Origin: Acheta domesticus
Lineage: Eukaryota; Arthropoda; Insecta; Orthoptera; Gryllidae
Assembly (NCBI GenBank): GCA_031308135.1
Contig: JAHLJT010009419.1
Coordinates: forward strand, 33,630,540 to 33,694,539
DNA length: 64,000 bases
Reading direction: 5' to 3'
The notes under the pieces were generated by a model. That model did not search any database. It had not been told where the DNA came from and was given only the letters and a program-made list of their open reading frames with translations. Below are positions 63,050-64,000 of this stretch, in pieces. Numbering within the stretch: the first letter of the stretch is position 1; the number at the start of each line of letters is the position of its first letter. A program made the translations under genes and the position numbers.

Positions 63050-64000
63050 TACTTTAAAAAATACAAATCATTGTTAAGAAAAGTCATAAGGCAGGCCAAA
63101 ATCATGAAACACGATCAGGATATTTTGAACTCAAATAACAAAACAAAATCAATGTGGGATATAGTAAAAATGCGACCAAACCAACTAGAAACCTTGTAGA
63201 GAATGTTGTTTTAAAAGATAACGATAGAGATGTGAACGATCCGGCAACAGTGGCTAGTCTCTTTAACCAATACTTTTCGAGAATTGCTGTCGATCTCACT
63301 AAGGGTTTTCAGCCACAAAATTCAACATCTGAAGTTTCCCTAAAAGTCTTAGACACTATGTTCGTTTCCGAAACCTCTTCCTATGAAATTCTCAAAATAA
63401 TCGGTAAATTAAAAAATAAATATTCGGCCGGTTTAGATGAATTTCCGGATTGTTTGTTAAAGACGTGCGCGCCAGCCATTATACACCCGTTAACTCACAT
63501 ATTTAATGCATCCTTATTCACCGGAATTTTTCCAGATATTTTTAAAACAGCTAAGATTAAGCCGCTCTTCAAAAAAGGCAACAAAAATGAAGTTCAAAAT
63601 TATCGGCCAATTTCTCTTTTGTCAGTTTTTTCAAAATATTAGAGAGACTTTTTTATGTACGAATGGAAACCTTTCTCAATAAACACGACGCGTTTTCAAA
63701 TTGCCAACATGGATTCCGGAAATCAAAATCTACGGAAACAGCCATTTTTTCTTTTCTTAAGGATGTTGCCTCATCATTGGATCAAAACGAAGCAACTATT
63801 GGAATATTTTTAGATCTTTCAAAAGCTTTTGACGTCATTGATCATAACATTTTACTTTCAAAATTACCTTCGTATGGAATCCGTGGTATTGCTCTAGATT
63901 GGCAATGTTCGTACCTTAAACAACGATCTCAGAGAGTAGAAATACCTTACTGGAATGATGGAACTTTATGTACACACCTTTCCGGTTCTTTGCCAATTGT
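63050..64000 (+). mobile_element. Non-LTR retrotransposon (Jockey/CR1-like), 5'-truncated, continues past the edge
   Basis: Coding similarity begins at ~63050 (YKSLLRKVIRQAK, MWDIVK), in the linker between endonuclease and reverse transcriptase, so the 5' part is missing as is usual for LINE copies. The reverse transcriptase runs through NYRPISLLSVFSK, NCQHGFRKSKSTETAIF and FLDLSKAFDVIDHNILL. Copy 1 intron 4 lacks the element. The 3' end is outside the window. Confidence 0.85.
63060..64000 (+). pseudogene. Reverse transcriptase of the LINE, frameshifted
   Basis: The longest frame (63154-63642) spans DPATVASLFNQYFSRIA to NYRPISLLSVFSKY, where a one-base loss in an A-run (63633-63636) causes a stop; the protein continues in the next frame as LERLFYVRMETFLNKHDAFS. 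A similar one-base loss at 63165-63170 separates MWDIVK from NATKPTRN. FLDLSKAFDVIDH (63808-63846) is the first catalytic aspartate motif; the YxDD motif lies outside. The copy is inactive as written. Confidence 0.8.

Overview
The window is nuclear DNA from an arthropod, most probably an insect. The AT-rich background is packed with decayed DNA transposons, tRNA-derived SINEs and a non-LTR retrotransposon. Its only host protein-coding genes are GC-rich, have GT-AG introns of 0.2-12 kb, and encode secreted neutral lipases of the pancreatic-lipase type. The species cannot be named from the sequence; a large-genome (perhaps hemimetabolous) insect is a guess. There is no operon, CRISPR, rRNA or genuine tRNA gene.

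Layout. Lipase copy 1 is complete on the + strand: ten coding exons from ATG 7676 to TGA 35507, 449 residues, with a signal peptide and the full Ser217/Asp240/His332 triad. Lipase copy 2 lies head-to-tail downstream: coding exons 1-4 (47780-62114) are present, and the exons for the catalytic residues lie beyond the right edge. The copies share promoter, exon phases and much intron and 5' flanking sequence (for example 1300-2290 with 39120-40520, 7200-9240 with 47300-51060, 19720-20620 with 55760-56660, 24605-26340 with 60600-62310). A segment of about 40 kb was therefore duplicated in tandem and then diverged by copy-specific insertions, minisatellite growth, a local change of block order and, apparently, gene conversion at exon 4.

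Mobile DNA, which fills most of the rest: (i) 'repeat A', a non-coding element of about 1.5 kb with a ~300-bp internal periodicity and a ~54-bp terminal palindrome, present at least ten times in both orientations; (ii) SINE families here called A, B, C and D; (iii) a mariner-like element with long inverted repeats and a dead transposase in intron 1 of copy 1, itself carrying a nested MITE; (iv) a 396-bp hAT-like MITE with 8-bp target duplications whose empty site is preserved in the paralogous block; (v) Tc1-like and DDE transposase remnants; (vi) two remnants of a multicopy transposon-associated protein family; (vii) a frameshifted Jockey/CR1-like reverse transcriptase running off the right end.

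Most notable points: the last exon of copy 1 has two tandem 3' splice sites 135 bp apart, in frame, so a 45-residue insertion isoform is possible; paralog divergence is strongly mosaic (exon 4 identical, exon 3 about 13% different); repeat A looks like an uncharacterised element. I found no evidence of a new multi-gene system.
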